From: Planctomycetota bacterium
Lineage (GTDB): Bacteria; Planctomycetota; PLA2
NCBI GenBank assembly: GCA_021776785.1
Contig: JAJFFF010000056.1
Coordinates: 1-42,604, forward strand
Reading direction: 5' to 3'
Length of the DNA: 42,604 bases
The position numbers and the translations under genes are program-made. The stretch's first letter is position 1. Each line of letters begins with the position of its first letter. Below, one piece after another: positions 41,201 to 42,604 of this stretch. The notes below the pieces were generated by a model, which did not search any database, was not told the origin of the DNA, and saw only the letters and a program-made list of their open reading frames with translations.

Positions 41201-41836
41201 ATGGGACTCGGCATACTCAACAAGGTCAACAAGGGCTTGGAGCGATTGGGCTACCAGCTGCGTCGCGCGCCCGCGCTGCGCAAGATGGGCGAACAAGACG
41301 TGCCCGAAGGCGCGAAGCTGTACGTCGGTTGCGGCGACGACCGGCGCGAGGGGTTTTTGGGTTGCGACCATCGTCCGCTGGTGACCGTCGATCTGGTGTG
41401 CGCGGCGTGGGAGATTTCGCTCTACACGCGAGCCGCAAGCGAGATCTACACGCGCCACATGTTGGAGCACTTAACGTTCCCCGAGGTCGAAACAACACTC
41501 GCCGATTGGCACCGCGCGTTGGGGCCGGGCGGGAAGGTCCACATCATCGTCCCGAACCTAGATCATCACATCGAACAGTGGATGCGCGCGAAGTGGACCG
41601 ATACGGCGCGCCAAGATCCGCGTTCGGACGCCGCCTGGGCGGCAGCGGGCCTCTTCGGATGGCAAGTAGATTGCGATCCGCGCAAGCCGGGATACAACCG
41701 CAGCTACTCCGACGTCCACAAATCCGGCTACAACGAAACGGTGCTGACGTTCTTCTTAGAACAAGCAGGCTTCCGCGACGTAAAGACCGAGATCGTGGAC
41801 GAAGTCCACCTACACGCGCGCGCAACGCGGGCGTAA
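41201..41836 (+). CDS. SAM-dependent methyltransferase-like protein, last gene of the glycan locus
   Basis: The product is 211 residues from ATG 41201, with AAGGA about 7 nt upstream. The SAM-binding motif is KLYVGCGDDRREGFLGCDHRP, followed by VDLVCAAWEI, YTRHMLEHLTFPEVETTLADWHRALGPGGKVHIIVPNL and a C-terminal FFLEQAGFRDVKTEIVDE. This pattern is common in glycan-cluster methyltransferases that lack an extended motif I loop. The substrate is unknown. After the stop come 86 bp with no terminator that I can identify, then a region of different codon use. Confidence 0.88.
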   Translation: MGLGILNKVNKGLERLGYQLRRAPALRKMGEQDVPEGAKLYVGCGDDRREGFLGCDHRPLVTVDLVCAAWEISLYTRAASEIYTRHMLEHLTFPEVETTLADWHRALGPGGKVHIIVPNLDHHIEQWMRAKWTDTARQDPRSDAAWAAAGLFGWQVDCDPRKPGYNRSYSDVHKSGYNETVLTFFLEQAGFRDVKTEIVDEVHLHARATRA

Positions 41837-41929
41837 CCCCCGGCCACACGCAACGCCCGGCGCTGCCACGTATCTGCGCGTAGTAGTTACGACCCGCCAA
41901 CCAAACTCGATTTTGACAAAGTTTGCGGG

Positions 41930-41957
41930 TTGACACCGACGCAAGTCAACTTACCGT
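41930..41957 (+). promoter_or_regulatory. Sigma-70-like promoter TTGACA-N16-TACCGT
   Basis: A perfect -35 TTGACA (41930-41935) is 16 bp from TACCGT (41952-41957). A second TTGACA lies at 41913-41918 with no matching -10. It would start transcription near 41964, upstream of the Rhs core fragment. Confidence 0.5.
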
Positions 41958-42012
41958 CGTTGCCGTTGACATTCACGGACGTCGGCAACCGCTGACGGTC
42001 ACGCAAGGGAAG

Positions 42013-42036
42013 CCTTCGTTTCGCATGAAACGAAGG
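42013..42036 (+). promoter_or_regulatory. 10-bp perfect hairpin over the presumed start codon of the Rhs fragment
   Basis: CCTTCGTTTC and GAAACGAAGG form a perfect stem with loop GCAT; the ATG at 42025 sits in the loop and first stem base. It lacks a T-tract, so it is not a terminator. It could control translation or be a leftover recombination or repeat structure. Confidence 0.5.
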
Positions 42037-42597
42037 TTGCGTAGGAATGGCGGAGGCACGTTCTGTGTCTTAGTGAAGAGGAGGAAGATAAGATTGGGAG
42101 TGCCCCAAACAGCAGATCCTCTTGGTCAGCACTGGGCGTTCACTGGCCGGTACTTCGACGAAGAGATCGGCCACTACTACTACCGATTCCGGAACCATGA
42201 TCCTGAAACCGGGCGATTCTACCAACGTGATCCTATGGGCTACATCACCGGAGCCAATCTGTTTGAGTATGTCGGCAGCAGCCCTACGAATTTCGTAGAC
42301 CCACTTGGGCTTGAGCAGAGCGCGCCCGATGCAGTTGTGAAAGTAGTCTCAAAAATCGCTGTGATCGTCAACGAGTTACAGGAGAAGTGTGACTGCGGAG
42401 ATATCGAGGCGCGCCTGAAGATTCGAGTTACGGTCAGTGGTTGGGGCGTTGTCCGTTCAATCACTAGACCTAAAACAAGCGAGTCGTCGCGGAGCGCCGC
42501 GCGCGCTCGCTGTTTTGCGGATCGCAGTTCGCTTGCCGCATCGCATGACACAGGGCCCCCTTTCCCCCAGCTCTCGGGTCGCGCGTTTGATGTTTAG
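42025..42597 (+). CDS. Orphan RHS repeat-associated core domain fragment
   Basis: The product is 190 residues from ATG 42025; the frame is open back to 41923, but the promoter at 41930-41957 argues against starts there. Residues about 35-92 are an Rhs core: FTGRYFDEEIGHYYYRFRNHDPETG, RFYQRDPMGYITGANLFEYVG, SSPTNFVDPLGL. Full Rhs/YD-repeat proteins exceed 1,000 residues; here only the core and a variable tail remain, so it is a displaced C-terminal module or a pseudogene. The tail contains EKCDCGDIEARLKIRVTVSGWG and becomes low-quality after a hairpin at 42472-42516. AGG, AGA and ATA codons (42079-42090) are unlike the rest of the window and suggest transfer. Confidence 0.6.
   Translation: MKRRLRRNGGGTFCVLVKRRKIRLGVPQTADPLGQHWAFTGRYFDEEIGHYYYRFRNHDPETGRFYQRDPMGYITGANLFEYVGSSPTNFVDPLGLEQSAPDAVVKVVSKIAVIVNELQEKCDCGDIEARLKIRVTVSGWGVVRSITRPKTSESSRSAARARCFADRSSLAASHDTGPPFPQLSGRAFDV
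42472..42516 (+). terminator. Terminator-like hairpin inside the Rhs fragment tail
   Basis: AAAACAAGCGAG (42472-42483) pairs with CTCGCTGTTTT (42506-42516) with a one-base bulge; the T-run ends the right arm. If real, the reading frame beyond it may not be translated protein of any importance. Confidence 0.35.
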
Positions 42598-42604
42598 GCG
42601 TTGT

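Overview
The window is GC-rich, densely coding bacterial chromosome with 34 supportable protein genes, one of them cut by the left edge. I found no rRNA, tRNA, CRISPR array or complete insertion sequence. Several features suggest a Planctomycetota-like bacterium or a neighbouring uncultured lineage. They are an ECF sigma factor with a very large C-terminal extension, a secreted NPCBM plus terpenoid-cyclase-like toroid protein, many secreted proteins and lipoproteins of unrecognised families, and an Rhs core of the YYYRFR...RDPMGY type. This placement is an inference from gene content and not a phylogenetic result.

Layout. 1-2582 (minus): an ECF sigma factor fused to a membrane helix and at least six carboxypeptidase-regulatory-like repeats. 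2833-3570: a small secreted protein. 3632-8113 (minus): quality control and hydrolases, in transcription order HAD hydrolase, unknown protein, then ClpP, M48 membrane protease and an esterase. 8138-12375 (plus): DNA polymerase I followed by the NPCBM/toroid protein, transcribed away from the HAD gene across a very short bidirectional promoter. 12395-18695 (minus): four tandem paralogous lipoproteins. Each is built from two homologous halves, and a 0.58-kb repeat region with a 31-bp perfect inverted repeat lies among them. 18698-19774: M42 aminopeptidase. 19867-21816: a small protein and a NodU-type carbamoyltransferase. 21805-30482: a mixed metabolic block with a zinc-ribbon membrane protein, enoyl-CoA hydratase, methyltransferase, a small ORF, LeuB, rhomboid protease, aminotransferase and a membrane-anchored unknown. 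30499-34918 (minus): two secreted paralogs and a metzincin lipoprotein. 35168-41836: a surface-glycan locus with one minus-strand and two plus-strand methyltransferases, a KpsS-like protein, a GT2 and a flippase-GT2 fusion, mostly overlapping reading frames on the plus strand. 41930-42604: an orphan Rhs core fragment with foreign-looking codon use.

Two gene-expression styles are visible. Most housekeeping and first-in-operon genes have a TANNNT -10 hexamer only 6-9 nt before the start codon and no Shine-Dalgarno, which points to leaderless mRNAs. The lipoprotein paralogs instead have leaders of about 35-75 nt with clear Shine-Dalgarno sequences, and three of the four are followed by strong intrinsic terminators.

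The best candidates for undescribed biology are the single-polypeptide membrane-tethered sigma factor, the double-duplicated lipoprotein family with its repeat element, the leaderless promoter grammar including the polA/HAD bidirectional promoter, and the flippase-glycosyltransferase fusion.
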